Source: Hydractinia symbiolongicarpus
Lineage: Eukaryota; Cnidaria; Hydrozoa; Anthoathecata; Hydractiniidae
Assembly: GCF_029227915.1 (NCBI RefSeq)
Contig: NC_079883.1
Coordinates: forward strand, 14,012,001 to 14,076,000
DNA length: 64,000 nt
Direction: 5' to 3'
Below are positions 37,989 through 51,095 of this stretch, in pieces (the stretch's first letter is position 1; every line of letters starts with the position of its first letter). The notes beneath the pieces are model-generated. The model did not search any database and had not been told where the DNA came from. It saw only the letters and a program-made list of their open reading frames with translations. The position numbers and the translations under genes were made by a program.

Positions 37989-38343
37989 CTATTTAGTAGA
38001 ATCATGAGCAACGTATTTATCTGCAGTCCTCCCTAAAACATAAACAGTGACATTCATTCCTCCCATATTTATCATTCGTTTCTCTTGCACCTTCCACCAA
38101 GAAGTACGCCCTAACGCCCTCCCCATGGCTTGTCTATGCTGCGTCAGCAAAACAGCTTTTCCTGAAGGTCGACATATTCTCGCCATTTCTCTCAAAGCAT
38201 TCGGATACAAGAACACGTTCCGTTCCTTACTTCCAATCTTTTTACCAAATGGCAAGTCTGTCACGATACGGTCGACACACCCTGTTCGCAATGGTAACTG
38301 ATACACGTCCCAACGTAGAACGGAGAAAGGTAACGTGAAGTTT
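37989..38343 (-). CDS. THUMPD3: THUMPD3 exon 3: methyltransferase C-terminus
   Basis: Acceptor TTGTTTAG. Encodes WDVYQLPLRTGCVDRIVTDL, PFGKKIGSKERN and the C-terminal strand NMGGMNVTVYVLGRT. TAG stop at 37989-37991. Confidence 0.92.
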
Positions 38344-41300
38344 CTAAACAAGATGAATAGACGTGGAAGACATGCTAAGAAAACACAGGTCGCGGGTTAC
38401 ATGGCTTAAACATTCCCAATGAAACATATGTTACTGGGATAAAGACTGCGAGGTACTTCTGAAGTAGAACACAATTCTATATGTAGCCAGTGAGATTCGA
38501 GACACACATCACAGAAATATGATGTCTGGAACCAAAAATCATTTACGTTTCAAAATGTATGGGCATGGTAACGGGAATATGTTGAAAATATAAAAGGGCA
38601 TGAAAACAGTGCAGTATAATAAAAAAAGAAAGAAAACAATCAAATTATCAAAATCATACGTCAATGCCAGGTCTTTCTGTCCACCACAAACTGCTTCGAA
38701 ATTGTCCTGGGCATATTGTACAGCGACCTCGTGGTTATCGCCAGCCACGTGGAATGAAGCCGCGCTGCTTATCGAGCCTTCGATACTAATCGAGCCTCCG
38801 CCGCACATAGGATCGCAAACAATATCACCTGAAATGTGAAAGGGGATTGTATTTCTCAACAGAATAACACTTGGCACCACAAGATATGCGGGATATACTT
38901 GACTTTTAAGTTGTAGGATAATACACGCGGAATAAACAGTGACAAAAAACACAAATTATATCAACCTATGAAGTAGTTTCGGCTGGCCTTACGCATTTAA
39001 ATTTACGATAACGTCATAACAAAATAGTGAATAAGTTACCGCGGCGTAACTTGTCAGAATAACGATTTCAGGTGGTGTTTATATTCAAAATTTTCGCACC
39101 ACAGGGGAGAGTATTTACAAGAAAAAAGGGAAAAACTATTATAGTCTACTAACTTCAAACACTTAAGTGTCGCGCTAGCTAAATACGTTCGTTCTCAGGT
39201 GTGGCTGTTATTAAAAAGCGGTTAGGGAAAACACAATACTATGCAACACTTAAACGTCGACATTTGGCTATACCGTTTTTTGTCCGAAAAAGTTTCATAG
39301 CATGAAAAATGACAGGATTATTACTATAATAGAGCAATAAAAAAAGAGTCATGAACATCCAATTTATCTAACAAGGGGAAAGTACCAGGAAGTATAGTAC
39401 GGACATACTTATATCAACAAGCCAAACCTCATTAGAGAAATCACATTCCACTGCCAAAAAAGTGCTGAAAGATGTAACAAGTGTTATTACCTGCTAAATT
39501 GAGCAAGAATATAATTTAATAACATTGTTACATATCATTAATAAGCATTCCACGCAGACCTAACCTTCGCCAGATAGTCGTTAAATACACTGATTAGTTT
39601 AACTTGCATGATAACTGCAATGTGCTGACTGTTCGACATAATCCACATGGCACGTTACTAAAAACATTTTACTGCGAAGGCAGCCACACACCTTCTCCCT
39701 TACTTCCCTCCAAAGAGTAAATCGTTGTCTCAGAACTAAACGCATTTTTTATAACTCACACAAAAGTTTGGTCGAAGCTCAATGTTGTTGAAGTGTATTT
39801 CTTTACCGTGATCAACTGTTGGTTAATGGTTGACTTTAAGCTTGGGAAGAGCAATTTTTCTTTTGCTTAATTCGTTAGGCGTGTATATCGAAATTAACCT
39901 TTGGTTTTAATCTCATTTTCCGTATGATATATTTACATAACTCTGAAGAGTAACTTTTGTTTGTCTAGTTTGAGAACAAGATGTACCTTGAATTTTTTTC
40001 TGCTTTTATTGTCTCTGTTTACCCCCTCTCTTTTTATATTGCAGGCTGTTACTTACTGGATGTAACTTTTTTGAAGGACTTAAACCACGTGCTGCTTATA
40101 AAACATTGCTTATAAAATTTGCACAGAATTTTGGCAACATGTTGAACACAATTAATAATTTTTTTTATCAACAAGAACACAGGATCGTTGCATAACACAT
40201 AATAGTTTTAGGTGCCATTAAAAACAACATGGTCTTGAAAATGTGAAGATAAAGACATAATTAACAATTACCGAAGTTGACAGCAAAACCACAAAACACT
40301 ACATCTCACGCGTGATGGCTGCCACATCAAAAAGATGTGGCAGCTGTTAACATAATTGATCAAGTTGTGAGATTGGAATTAGCGCTATGATAGCGCTGTT
40401 GTGTTCTTTGAATGTTTATTTTGTTGGTTTGTTTGAATGTGTTCCGCATCCGCGATAACACCTAAACGAAAGTTGTAAAAATATTGGAATGTTTTAATAA
40501 TGCTGTTGCCATTGAAAACCACAAAAATTTGTCGCAGCTACGCAAATAAAATCAATATTTGCTCTGTATCCATTTGTTGGGAATGCTTTCATCGCAGTCA
40601 AAATTTAGTAGCTATGCAATTCATATATGTAAACCAGGGTTGCCAATCAGAGTCATATTTAAGGAGAATTTTTAACCTCATTTCTTTATGTAAGATAAGG
40701 AAAATTATTCTTAAATTTCAGGAGGCGTGGCCACTCTACAAACGCACTTGTGATTTTTAACTTGGACAGCTTGTGTTTTTGTCTCGGAAAAACATTTTCG
40801 CAAAAAAATCCCAGAATTCCTCGTTTGCGACCAAATGTTCTCGCGAGATACACAAAACAAAATAAATTATGCGCCAAGGTGCCGAATTTTTGTTGAAACC
40901 AAATATACGGCCACCCTACAGTAATCATATTCCGAAGAAATAGTTTGTGATTCTTATTAAACAAATTACAAAACTGCTTTCCAATAACTGGAATATTATG
41001 CTAGTGATCAAACAATTATAGCCTCTATTTTTGGCAGTAATTAAAAGAAGTTTCCAATCAACAGTAATTACAAAAAAAAAAGATTGTGGGATCACCAATC
41101 ATTTTGGTTCAAAGCACAAACGAGGAGCTGCACTTCAATGTGCTATATAATTACTATTTTAACTACTTTCAGAATCCTAAGTTATGGTAATGGTGAGAAT
41201 ATTCTCAAACAATTTGGTAATGTCTTAAAACAAATACCATATTGGTAAAAAATGCAGTCAGTAAAAAATGATCAAATTTTTGCCCAGTGACTAATATTTT

Positions 41301-43934
41301 GTACGGTTATGTCGTTTTTAGCTCTCCCTTCAATTTTTTGTTTTAATTTCCACACGATAACCTCGTCTAACAATGGTCGCATCTTTCACCAAGATTTTTT
41401 ATCAGACTTTTTTTAAACTATCAAACATTTTTAACTGATTCTAATTTTTATTTCAATTTTATTCTAATTATTATTTAATGGTAAGAAGAATTTATTTAAT
41501 TCCTTTGTATGATTTCGTTTTTCAAAAATCAGCAAAAAATGATGAAATTTTTGACACGTGACTAATATTTTATACCGACCAACGTTTTTTCCAGAATTTT
41601 TTTTTAACTGAACAATTTTTTGCAATAATGAGAAAAAAATGATTAAAGTTTGTGCAAGTGACTAATATTTTTGCCGACCTTTTTTTAACGTCTGACGAAA
41701 CAGTGATAAACGAATGCGTCAATCATGCACAGTATTTCGTCTTATTAGCGCTCGCTTATTGGAGGGCGGCACTAATAGAATATTCTTTAAACAAAATTAA
41801 AAATAGTATTTCCTTCTCAAAGACAACAAAAGATTTAACAATTATCATTACGAAATAATTTTTTCAATATCAATGAAACCTTCATTGTCCAAAACAATCT
41901 GATAAAAAAAATACTTTTGCGGCCTGTCTTCATAGACATTGCTAAAAAGATTTGTCGCTGTATTTTCACTAACTCTCACCGGTAATTGTTGTATTTTTCT
42001 ATTCGGCGAAAAATGGTATGAAATTAATTGACTTTTATGTAGTGACATCACGTTTGAAAAGTTTGGAAAACAATGGTCGTAGTAGTAAAAATAAGAAAAA
42101 CGTGCACGCTGCCTCAAAATGATAATTACGTCACATAAAAACAATACCTAGTTCTGAATAGTCAAATTTGTGAAACAACATGAAGGTGACTATTATAATT
42201 ATGCGGGGTACATAATAGAATTATGCATGTAGAAATAAAGTATTTTACTTTCACGAAGACAGAAAGCAAAATGCATTCTGCTATTAATTTTTAAGAAGTT
42301 TTAAAAGAATCACTGGAATACCACCATAAAATAAAAAAAGATTTCCATCACAAGTTTTACTTTTCAAAACGTAGTATTTCTTAATTTAGAGAGTTTTTAG
42401 GCTAAGTTGCTTTTTCGTCTTCTGCAGATCAAAATAAACCAATTCCATCCCCTTGTACAAGAGATATATTTTCAATGTCTTCTTATTCAAAATCTACTTT
42501 GTAGCACTGGATAGAACTTAAAAAAGAGGGGATGAAAACATAGGTCAATTTTACTTCTTTCATTACAGAGTTAAATTAAAGTTCGTTAAATAATAAAAAC
42601 AGTCAAAATTTAGCATTTTTATGTTGATGTCAGCATTTTTGTGTTGATTTTTTTTTTAAGTAATGAATTTACTCATTCAAGATTGGATGAAAAGTTGTTT
42701 TGAAATTGTTAATCATTTTCCATTTTAATTTTTATTTTACCTAAGATATTCCATGTTGAAAGAAAAATGTGCTGATTCGGCGAAATTTTGCATGTAATTA
42801 CGACTCGATAAAATGATTCAAAAGGTTTAACCCTGACTCTAAAATGGTAATAGAGGATTCGAGATGATAGTTAAAATAATATTTCTGAACAATAATAAAC
42901 AAAAAATAAATATCCGGCGTTATCGATTGGTAAAAAGAGACTATCACACAAATTCGATGCCGTTTTGCTTGTTGCTAATTGTGCTGATGAAATTAAAATT
43001 ATAAATATGATCAATATTTCTTGTGGTTTTTAATTATGGTTGCCATAAGGTAAAAATTATACCGTGCTGCATAAAGCCCGTCGTAAAGGCTTTATGTACA
43101 CGTTAAAAAAAGTTATCAGTTAATAACAAACAATAGCACCCTACTAGTCAACAAAACCAAAAATTAAAAAAACAAAAAAACAAGCTGCTTACCATTTTGA
43201 ATACCAGCCAACTGTAGAAGACAATAAGATATGTTAGCTTTCAAAGTAGTTGGTCCAAAGTGAGTAATATTTCGCAACGATTGACTATCTTTTGTCAACT
43301 GAACTCCAAGTGTTATTGAATTGTCCAGAATATTTGACACAACCTCAATGTCAAAGTGCTTCAAATCAACTTTCCACAACAATAAGTCGTTAATACCTCC
43401 CCCAATGTGCGTTGCCGCCTCCATGGAAGTAAACTGATGAGTGCCAGTTCGTGTGGCCGTAACACGGAAACTTAACATTTCCTTGGCTGCTATTGGATCA
43501 ATCTCCGCATAATTTTTGTCAGCGACATTTTCATCTGTATCAAACTTCGGTTTTTTGCGTTCGCCATTGGCATTTTGTTCTTTGTCATTACCTTTACATT
43601 TCGCTTGCCTATGCACTTTGAATATCTTCCAAGTTTTTAAAGCCTTTTCCCAATTCACATTGCCAGATAAAGCTGCAAATTTAGAAACCAATTCTTCTTG
43701 TGTTTCAGAACCGTTTAAAAACTCATCAATATGTTCTACCACAACATAGTAATGGTGAACCGAACGAAGATTTAGGAGTTTTAAAATGTCTGCCATAGAA
43801 ATATCAAGTTTTATTCTACCGCGGATGTCTTTAGACGCTTGGATGCCTAGTTTCTCCTTGCACTCAGCCAGTACCACAGTCTCAAAACCAGGAATGCAGG
43901 AGCATATAATTGTTACTGTTTCGGCTTCATCCAT
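37989..43934 (-). CDS. THUMPD3: tRNA (guanine-N2)-methyltransferase THUMPD3 (3 exons)
   Basis: With TRMT112, THUMPD3 methylates guanosine 6 of several tRNAs (N2-methylguanosine). Exons: 43934-43193, 38828-38660, 38343-37989. Total 1266 nt, 421 residues, all junctions in phase (G|GT, AC|A). The N-terminal THUMP region ends with RNITHFGPTTLKANISYCLL. The Rossmann methyltransferase fold has motif I IVCDPMCGGGSISIEG (250-265), the LPLRTGCVDRIVTDLPFGK segment with catalytic DLPF (333-336), and a VLLTQH strand. Human THUMPD3 is about 507 residues; this protein has a shorter charged insert in the THUMP region. It looks intact and functional. Confidence 0.93.
38660..38828 (-). CDS. THUMPD3: THUMPD3 exon 2: SAM-binding motif I
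   Basis: Acceptor CACATTTCAG, then GDIVCDPMCGGGSISIEG and FHVAGDNHEVAVQYAQDN, the motif I and II strands that bind S-adenosylmethionine. Donor GAC|GTATGA, phase 2. Confidence 0.9.
40318..40344. repeat. Perfect inverted repeat, 11-bp arms
   Basis: GCTGCCACATC, loop AAAAA, GATGTGGCAGC. It could be a terminator-like hairpin, small fold-back or chance. It lies in a THUMPD3 intron. Confidence 0.7.
41280..41690 (+). repeat. Three spaced copies of AAAATGAT...GTGACTAATATTTT
   Basis: Copies of GTGACTAATATTTT at about 41287, 41558 and 41658. Each is preceded 15-25 bases upstream by AAAATGAT. The latter two are followed by CCGACC. Spacings are irregular (271 and 100 bases). Confidence 0.55.
43193..43934 (-). 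CDS. THUMPD3: THUMPD3 exon 1: N-terminal and THUMP domains
   Basis: ATG at 43934. Begins MDEAETVTIICSCIPGFETV, matching the family start, then LRSVHHYYVVVEHI, a Lys-rich insert (residues 115-140), FRVTATRTGTHQFTSMEAA and the THUMP end. Donor AAATG|GTAAGC. Confidence 0.92.
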
Positions 43935-44795
43935 TGTATTGTTTATTTTGTTATGTTATTTAGAACACACGCGGTATCTGGTGTCAGAAGATGAACTTTT
44001 TATAAGAAAGTTTACTATAATTATCTTTAGGATGTTCATAAATTCAAATGTTTTTAAAGAAACCTAAAAAAAAACAAAATTAAAATTATGATTTGCAGCC
44101 TAAAACTTGTTTTAAAGCTGCTGCTCATTAACACGTTCCTACCCGCAGCTATTTCAAGTATATGCGCATGCGCATTAGAATCTTTTCCCGGTCGCTAAGT
44201 TGTATTCGGGCAGCTCTGGAAGTTAAAGCGATTCAATTTTCAAGTGTTTGCGCACAAACTACATTCTTAACAACCAATAAAAATTCACAAAACGCTGCCA
44301 TTTTTATTATAAAATGAGTTGAGCATATTGAGCGTCAACGTTTAGGCGCCAGCAGCTGCGCCCATAAACGCTTCAACGGAAAAACAGTCATTAAATTTGT
44401 TAAAAACAAAGCGGAGTTTTCAAAAGGTTTACGTTTATTAGAAACCATTTGTTGTACAATAGTACACCTGGATCACCACAAAAGAAAAAAACAAATATAT
44501 TTGCTACACATCACTTGTAGTTGCAGAGATAAAGAAACATCTGTTTACACCCCTTTTGTGCAAAACATCAGAATTACCAGTCGTCACAAAAACAGGTACA
44601 AAAAAATATTATTAGTTTGCATTTTGGTCTAAAAGGTATAGTTAATAAAGATAAAAGAAAATTTATACAAAAGGAACAAAATCAGCTAATTATATGTATG
44701 ATATTCAGCAAAGAATTTTAAAAAATATAACAATGCTAATTAAAAAAGTAAAAAAATAATAATATACTGAAGAAGATTGCTTCAAATGAAAGGAC

Positions 44796-44860
44796 CAGAT
44801 AGCTCAGTCAGTAGAGCATCCGTCTGTAAATTGCAAGGTTCAAGACTCCACTAGCTCAGC
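44796..44860 (+). repeat. tRNA-derived SINE head
   Basis: A perfect polymerase III A box (TAGCTCAGTCAGTAGAGCA) and B box (GGTTCAAGACTCC), as in tRNA. The D-arm pairs, but the anticodon stem and acceptor ends do not, so it is not a working tRNA. The body of the SINE may run to about 45110. Confidence 0.55.
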
Positions 44861-45150
44861 GCATGAATAAAACAGCTTGGAAAAATTAAACTGAAATAAA
44901 TTAAAAGCTGACTGTTTGGCACTTCACTTAAGTAGTACAATCTACTTGAGGCAGTGAACCCTTTTGTTCAGCCCATACAATTCGTTATTGCAATTTGGTG
45001 TTGTTGAGAGCTGGCACATTTGCCATCAACAAGGCTTGCTTTTTCTTGTACTAGTAGATCATTTTGTACAGTCCATTTCATGGAATATTTGCATTAAAAC
45101 ATTAAATAAATGATATAGTGACATCGAAAAACTAAAATATAAAAATAAAG

Positions 45151-45426
45151 CTAATATCCTTGATAAAACTCTTGATATGACCTAAATCCCAATAAAAAGC
45201 CTAAAATGACCAAACTTGCTTTCAATTTTCCGAACACACATTTTATTTGGTTGCGAACAGAACGTAGCATCTGATTGAATATAACCTGTTCGTTTGATTT
45301 ACAATGATCAAAAACTTTCATCAAACAAGCTAGGAGAGCAAACAACACAAAAAAATATCTTGCAGCAAAAATAATCCTGTGCATTTTCCGAAGGTTGCTT
45401 GATGGGAATATAGGTTCCATATTCAT
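45151..45426 (-). pseudogene. PIF/Harbinger transposase fragment
   Basis: The stretch RSVRNQIKCVFGKLKASLVI resembles the conserved C-terminal R-x-x-x-E-x-x-F-G-x-L-K block of Harbinger transposases, with the Glu replaced. The flanks do not continue the domain, so this is a decayed piece at best. Confidence 0.35.
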
Positions 45427-46462
45427 GAATTATTACGCTGGTAGTAACTTTTTGTGATGGCAAATGAATTCAAATGTCATCAGAAGAGATCCTTGAACTT
45501 TCAAATATGTTATTGTAATTGGTTTTTTAAGCGAAACAAAATCTTTACGAACTTACAATAATTTTACAAAATTTGGTGTAGTTATTCTACAATTTTGCAG
45601 CCAAGCATCTCCATTCGTATCGCTGACGTACAAATTGTACTACCATTTTGTATTTCTTTCAGGTTTCACTTTAGTTTCTTTTTTTCTGGCACATCTGAAA
45701 TAAAAGGAAACCAATACTTTCTCATTGATAATTAAAACAGCAAGAAAAATAATAAGCATATATATACCACTCTTGCTCGTCTCTATTTTGCTAGCGCTGT
45801 GTTTTTCTCCATGATAGTTTTTTTTATCTTAAATTATAAGCCTCCTTCGCTCTTGAAGAAATTAAAAGAGCGAAATATTCAGTAATTCTAACATTGTTAA
45901 CATATGAGAATTGCGTTTCAGCCAGACAAAGAGTTATTTCTTGTTTAATGATAAACATTCTAGCTAAGTTTCAGCATATATTTGAGAACAATTTTTATTT
46001 ATACGTGAAAAAAAAAGCCGGCGTGAGTTTCACTTTCAAAGTGTACACGACGCCTAAAACCATAGACATTTCAACCGTCAATACAAAATGTTTACAAAAT
46101 AATCAGGCTTAGTATTCAGCCTGCTAGTTCCATCACTAGTGTTATCAAAATAATTACTTATAAGCGTACTCTGACTTTCATGTCAAGGTAAATCTTTAGA
46201 AAAAGCTACACATAAGTGGACAAGCACATATGTCGGGCTTAGATTAAAACTGAAGGTGACCCTCACTCTAACTGAAGGTCACCGGTTGGTCGAAATGTTC
46301 AATCAAATTAAACAAAAAATTGTATAGTGCATCAAAGCATTTCAGTGATTAACCACTCAATACAGGATTTTTCTACCCGCAAAATAAACTCAAAGTAAAC
46401 AAAACCAAAATAAAATACAACATAAGAACAATGGGTTTACAGGCAAGCTAATACCATACTAG

Positions 46463-47876
46463 CATGGGTTTACAGGTAAGCTAATACCGTGCCAGTGACC
46501 GTCACTCTAATCGCACTTGCATGGGTTTACAGGTAAGCTAATACCGTGCCAGTGACCCTCACTCTAATCACGTACACATGGGTTTACAGGTAAGCTAATA
46601 CCGTGCCAGTGACCCTCACTCTAATCACGCACACATGGGTTTACAGGTAAGCTAATACCGTGCCAGTGACCGTCACTCTAATCACACTTGCATGGGTTTA
46701 CAGGTAAGCTAATACCGTGCCAGTGACCCTCACTCTAATCACGCACACATGGGTTTACAGGTAAGCTAATACCGTGCCAGTGACCGTCACTCTAATCGCA
46801 CTTGCATGGGTTTACAGGTAAGCTAATACCGTGCCAGTGACCCTCACTCTAATCACGCACACATGGGTTTACAGGTAAGCTAATACCGTGCCAGTGACCG
46901 TCACTCTAATCGAACTTGCATGGGTTTACAGGTAAGTTAATTCCGTGCCAGTGACCCTTACTCCAATCACGCACACATGGGTTTACAGGTAAACTAATAC
47001 CGTGCCAGTGACCGTCACTCTAATCGCACTTGCATGGGTTTACAGGTAAGCTAATACCGTGCCAGTGACCCTCACTCTAATCACGCACACATGGGTTTAC
47101 AGGTAAGCTAATACCGTGCCAGTGACTGTCACTCTAATCGCACTTGCATGGGTTTACAGGTAAACTAATACCGTGCCAGTGACCCTCACTCTAATCACGC
47201 ACACATGGGTTTACAGGTAAGCTAATACCGTGCCAGTGACCGTCACTCTAATCGCACTTGCATGGGTTTACAGGTAAACTAATACCGTGCCAGTGACCCT
47301 TACTCCAATCACGCACACATGGGTTTACAGGTAAGCTAATACCGTGCCAGTGACCGTCACTCTAATCGCACTTGCATGGGTTTACAGGTAAGCTAATACC
47401 GTGCCAGTGACCCTTACTCTAATCACGCACACATGGGTTTACAGGTAAGCTAATACCGTGCCAGTGACCCTCACTCTAATCACGCTCACATGGGTTTACA
47501 GGTAAGCTAATACCGTGCCAGTGACCCTCACTCTAATCACACTTGCATGGGTTTACAGGTAAGCTAATACCGTGCCAGTGACCCTCACTCTAATCACGCA
47601 CACATGGGTTTACAGGTAAGCTAATACCGTGCCAGTGACCCTCACTCTAATCGCACTTACATGAGTTTACAGGTAAGCTAATACTGTGCCAGTGACCCTC
47701 ACTCTAATCACGCACACATGGGTTTACAGGTAAGCTAATACCGTGCCAGTGACCCTCACTCTAATCGCACTTGCATGGGTTTACAGGTAAGCTAATACCG
47801 TGCCAGTGACCCTCACTCTAATCACGCACACATGGGTTTACAGGTAAGCTAATACCGTGCCAGTGACCCTCACTCA
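46463..47876. repeat. 57-bp minisatellite, about 25 copies, 114-bp higher-order period
   Basis: The unit starts CATGGGTTTACAGGTAAGCT and continues AATACCGTGCCAGTGACC. Units end alternately in A type (CGCACTTG) or B type (CACGCACA). In the middle (units 4-17) the A/B alternation is strict and is linked to CCGTCAC versus CCCTCAC or CCTTAC, giving a 114-bp dimer. A short partial unit precedes at 46431. Each unit carries TTTACAG/GTAAGC, a joined acceptor-like and donor-like sequence. No long ORF crosses the array. Confidence 0.92.
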
Positions 47877-50800
47877 CTAAACTATGAGTATCTGCGGAAA
47901 AAATAGATCCATTCGCAAAATTATCAAATTGGCGAAATTAAAATCTCTTGTGTATAGAGTGGCTAACACCTCATCATCAATGCTTTTAAATTGTACTGTC
48001 TGACATAGTATATATACACAGAATCTTAAAAAACAAAATTCTGTGTTTCCTAGCAATTTAAGATTGAAAAAGTTATAACAAATTTGTCAGGAAATTAAAA
48101 TCTTGGAGTAGCTTTAGAGTTAAATCCTAACAATCAGTTTTGGTTATATGCAAAATGTAAATCTTGTTGTTGATGAATGCAACATAGCTAAAAAAATTTA
48201 ATCTTATATCGGTTAACTCCACTTGTATTGTTTGGTACATTTGAAAATATGATAACAAAATGCACTACAATAGCTTCATCAGCATTCAGTTTACACATTC
48301 TTGAAGAGTTTACAAACTGAAAACAAGAGAATTTTAAAAGAGAATAAAACTCAACCTTCTGACAAAGATTTTTTTGTTGAATCTAAAAATGACAAAGAAT
48401 AAAATCTATATTAAAAATTTGTCTAGCTACAAGTGACACTGAAAGAAGAAGAAGTAGTAAAAGTATATAATCATGTTTTAAATTGCAGAAAAAAGTATTC
48501 TGTCCATGTTTTGAAAAATTTTGTAATTTATAGCAACTAAATAATAATACACCCTGAAAGATTTGCAAAGTTTTCAATTAGCTGAGCAACATGATTGAAA
48601 AAGAAACACGCCTTCATCTGATGTAAGAAATGGTTACCACATGATTTCTGATGTGATAATAACAATTCCTTTGATGCACCACATTATCAGACTATTTATA
48701 AGGTTTTGCATGTAGTTCCATCAAAATTCTCAGTTCAGCAAACCAAATAGGAGAGCCATTATGGATAAAAAAGTATTAAAGAGTATTAAAGAAATGATCT
48801 ATGCTAAATTTTCTCACTAGAGGGTGAAATGGCAACAGTATCTAATTATGAAGTTTGCTTACCAGATATAATGTTATTAAAACCTTAGAGCTGTAAAATT
48901 TTATGGCTTTTAACACATCCGGGTGAGATTGAGAATTCTAGTTATTCTACCTATCACATCATTTGAATGTTTTTCTTCTTTGCACAAACATAAAGACTAC
49001 ATTAGGAGCAACAGGGATCAGGTTTTAATTTTCGCCTTATATATATAAAAGGTCTGAAACAACAAAATAGACAATACAATAAATACTACAATGTTAGCCC
49101 TAGATCATGCCTGAAATATAACAAACAATTTTTAATCAAAAAGCACTGGGTGCAAATTTCTTGAAGTGCTCCGTATACAGCCAATATCAACTTCGCTACG
49201 CCATGTTTGAATTTTCGGTTAACGTTTTGTGTACGCGCATGAGTACAATCAGAATAAGGCTAGCTATTGGCTAGTTCGTAAAGCCGTGGGTTTAACAATA
49301 TGTTTTGGACTATATTTGCTTGGGTAGTGAAAAAAAGTATGTGTAATGAAGGATATTATTTTATTCATTACACATGTTTTAAATGGCCCAAACTAAAGCC
49401 TAAATTTAGACATTCAATCATAAGGCTTGAGCAGCACATGTTCCTTATAAGCCATAAAAAACTTTTTCTTTTTCAAATAGCAATCAAACAGATTGGTTAT
49501 TTCAGCTTCTTTAGCGAAATTTCAAATAAAAAATGGGTAAAAGACAAGCAGTTAGTCGTAAAGTACAAAAGAAAGTGGTTAATTGATCAGAAGAAAATGT
49601 AGAACATGCCCTGCATGAGCTTGATTCAGTACCAGGCTATACGACTGTATTTTTAAGGAATATGACATCTCAGGGGCAGATGTGGAGATTTTCCCACTCT
49701 AAGACATTGTTTGTGGTCCACTAAAAGGGTTAAAAAGAAATGGAATTTTCCTCAATATACAGAATTTCAACAATTTTTTAAAAAGGTTAAGAAAAATGAT
49801 AGAGAAGCAACTCACAAAAATTATGTCTTCTACACTAAAGAAAAAAAAAAATATATATATATGCTATAAATGAGTTGCAGTGTGACATAATGATTTCGCA
49901 TTGAGAACACCATATACACAGGAAAAAATATAAACAACAGTCTGTGCAACAATTATTAAGTGAATTTACTTTCTTAACAAAATAGGTGTTAGCTGACACA
50001 AGAGCAGCAAAAATGTTTTGGTACCTTGGAGTTTATTCATTCTAATTACTTTAAATTCATTTTCTAGATAACAAATTGAAGTTTAAAATTCCAGCAAGAT
50101 TCGTAATAAAAGGAAGATCAAAATAAATAAGCCAGACTGTCATAGGGTTCCAGTGGATAAAGAAAGGATAGACAAAGGTTCTGGCGTTCTGCAAAACGCA
50201 TATCTCGACAAAAAAAAGATTATCCTTTCATGGTTTGTTGGACTACAACGAGCATCAAAGAAGGTAAAAATATCAGCATCAAGGACATAAAAGTACAATA
50301 ATTCGCTGACAAATGCTGTGCTTTATGAAAATGTAGATCTACTAATACTAAGACGATATTGTGCGGGGTTCGAATTAGCAGTTCGCAATTTGCGAATCCA
50401 AACACCATTTTTGCGAATCACTTTGCAAAAAAATGATAAAATTGCTAATTGAATATTTTTGTATCACTTCGTTGTCTTCTTTTGTGATATTAAAAATTAA
50501 TCATTCCTTCTTTTTGTTGGTAGTATTTCCATTTAATTCTCATGTTTTGCCTGATTATTTTATGCTGGAAGAAGAAATAATAACCCCTTACATTAGTGCA
50601 TTTCACTTGTACATATTTAATAAAGTTTCGACTGAAAATATGTGTGCAAGTTTCGTAACATTTGCTTCTGAAAAGCCGTTTTTATTATAACAAATTGTTA
50701 TTAAAACCTTATTTATGACGCGCAACTCACTATAAATGATTGCATAAAATATTTACATGTTAATTTATCATAAAATTAGAATAAAACAGGTAGATTGAAA
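47877..50800. other. Non-genic stretch after minisatellite
   Basis: AT-rich. ORFs of up to 100 codons (for example 49300-49602) resemble nothing I know. The segment 50370-50430 has TTCGCAATTTGCGAATC, shared loosely with 60795-60830. Confidence 0.4.
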
Positions 50801-51095
50801 GTGTTTTTTAATAGAAAATCGGTGTTCTTTTTTTCAGCGCAGTTAGATTTGAAGGCAGAAAAATCCTGTGTACAACCATCTGGTCAGAACACTTGATGTT
50901 TCCAGTTTGTCTGACGATAAAAATAGTCTGATGTCTTACGGAGATGAAGCAGTGCACCAACAAAGTGTGTGAACTTGCTGAAAAAGAATGGTTGATATCA
51001 TAAAAAATCGAGTAAAACCTTCAAGAGAAGGAAAATATTTGGATGCGTGGGCTAAAGTTCTGATCAATTCCAACCTAAAAATTTAGTGGAAAAAT

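Larger units (their letters stand above)
38829..43192 (-). other. THUMPD3: THUMPD3 intron 1 (4.4 kb)
   Basis: No exon recognised. It contains a perfect 11-bp-arm hairpin (40318-40344) and three copies of a GTGACTAATATTTT-bearing repeat (41280-41690). The remainder, including 38950-40300 and 41700-43150, is AT-rich without notable structure. Confidence 0.55.
43935..46430. other. Upstream of THUMPD3, repeat remnants
   Basis: Holds the THUMPD3 promoter, an imperfect palindrome around 44334-44380 (CGTCAACGTTTAGGCGCC against AAGCGTTTATGGGCGC), a tRNA-like SINE head and a Harbinger-like fragment. Otherwise AT-rich. Confidence 0.45.

Noticed and set aside
44796-44870. Functional tRNA gene
   Set aside because: A and B boxes are good but the anticodon stem, T-stem and acceptor stem do not pair.
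46463-47876. CRISPR-like regular repeats
   Set aside because: The units are contiguous with no unique spacers, and the genome is eukaryotic; it is a minisatellite.
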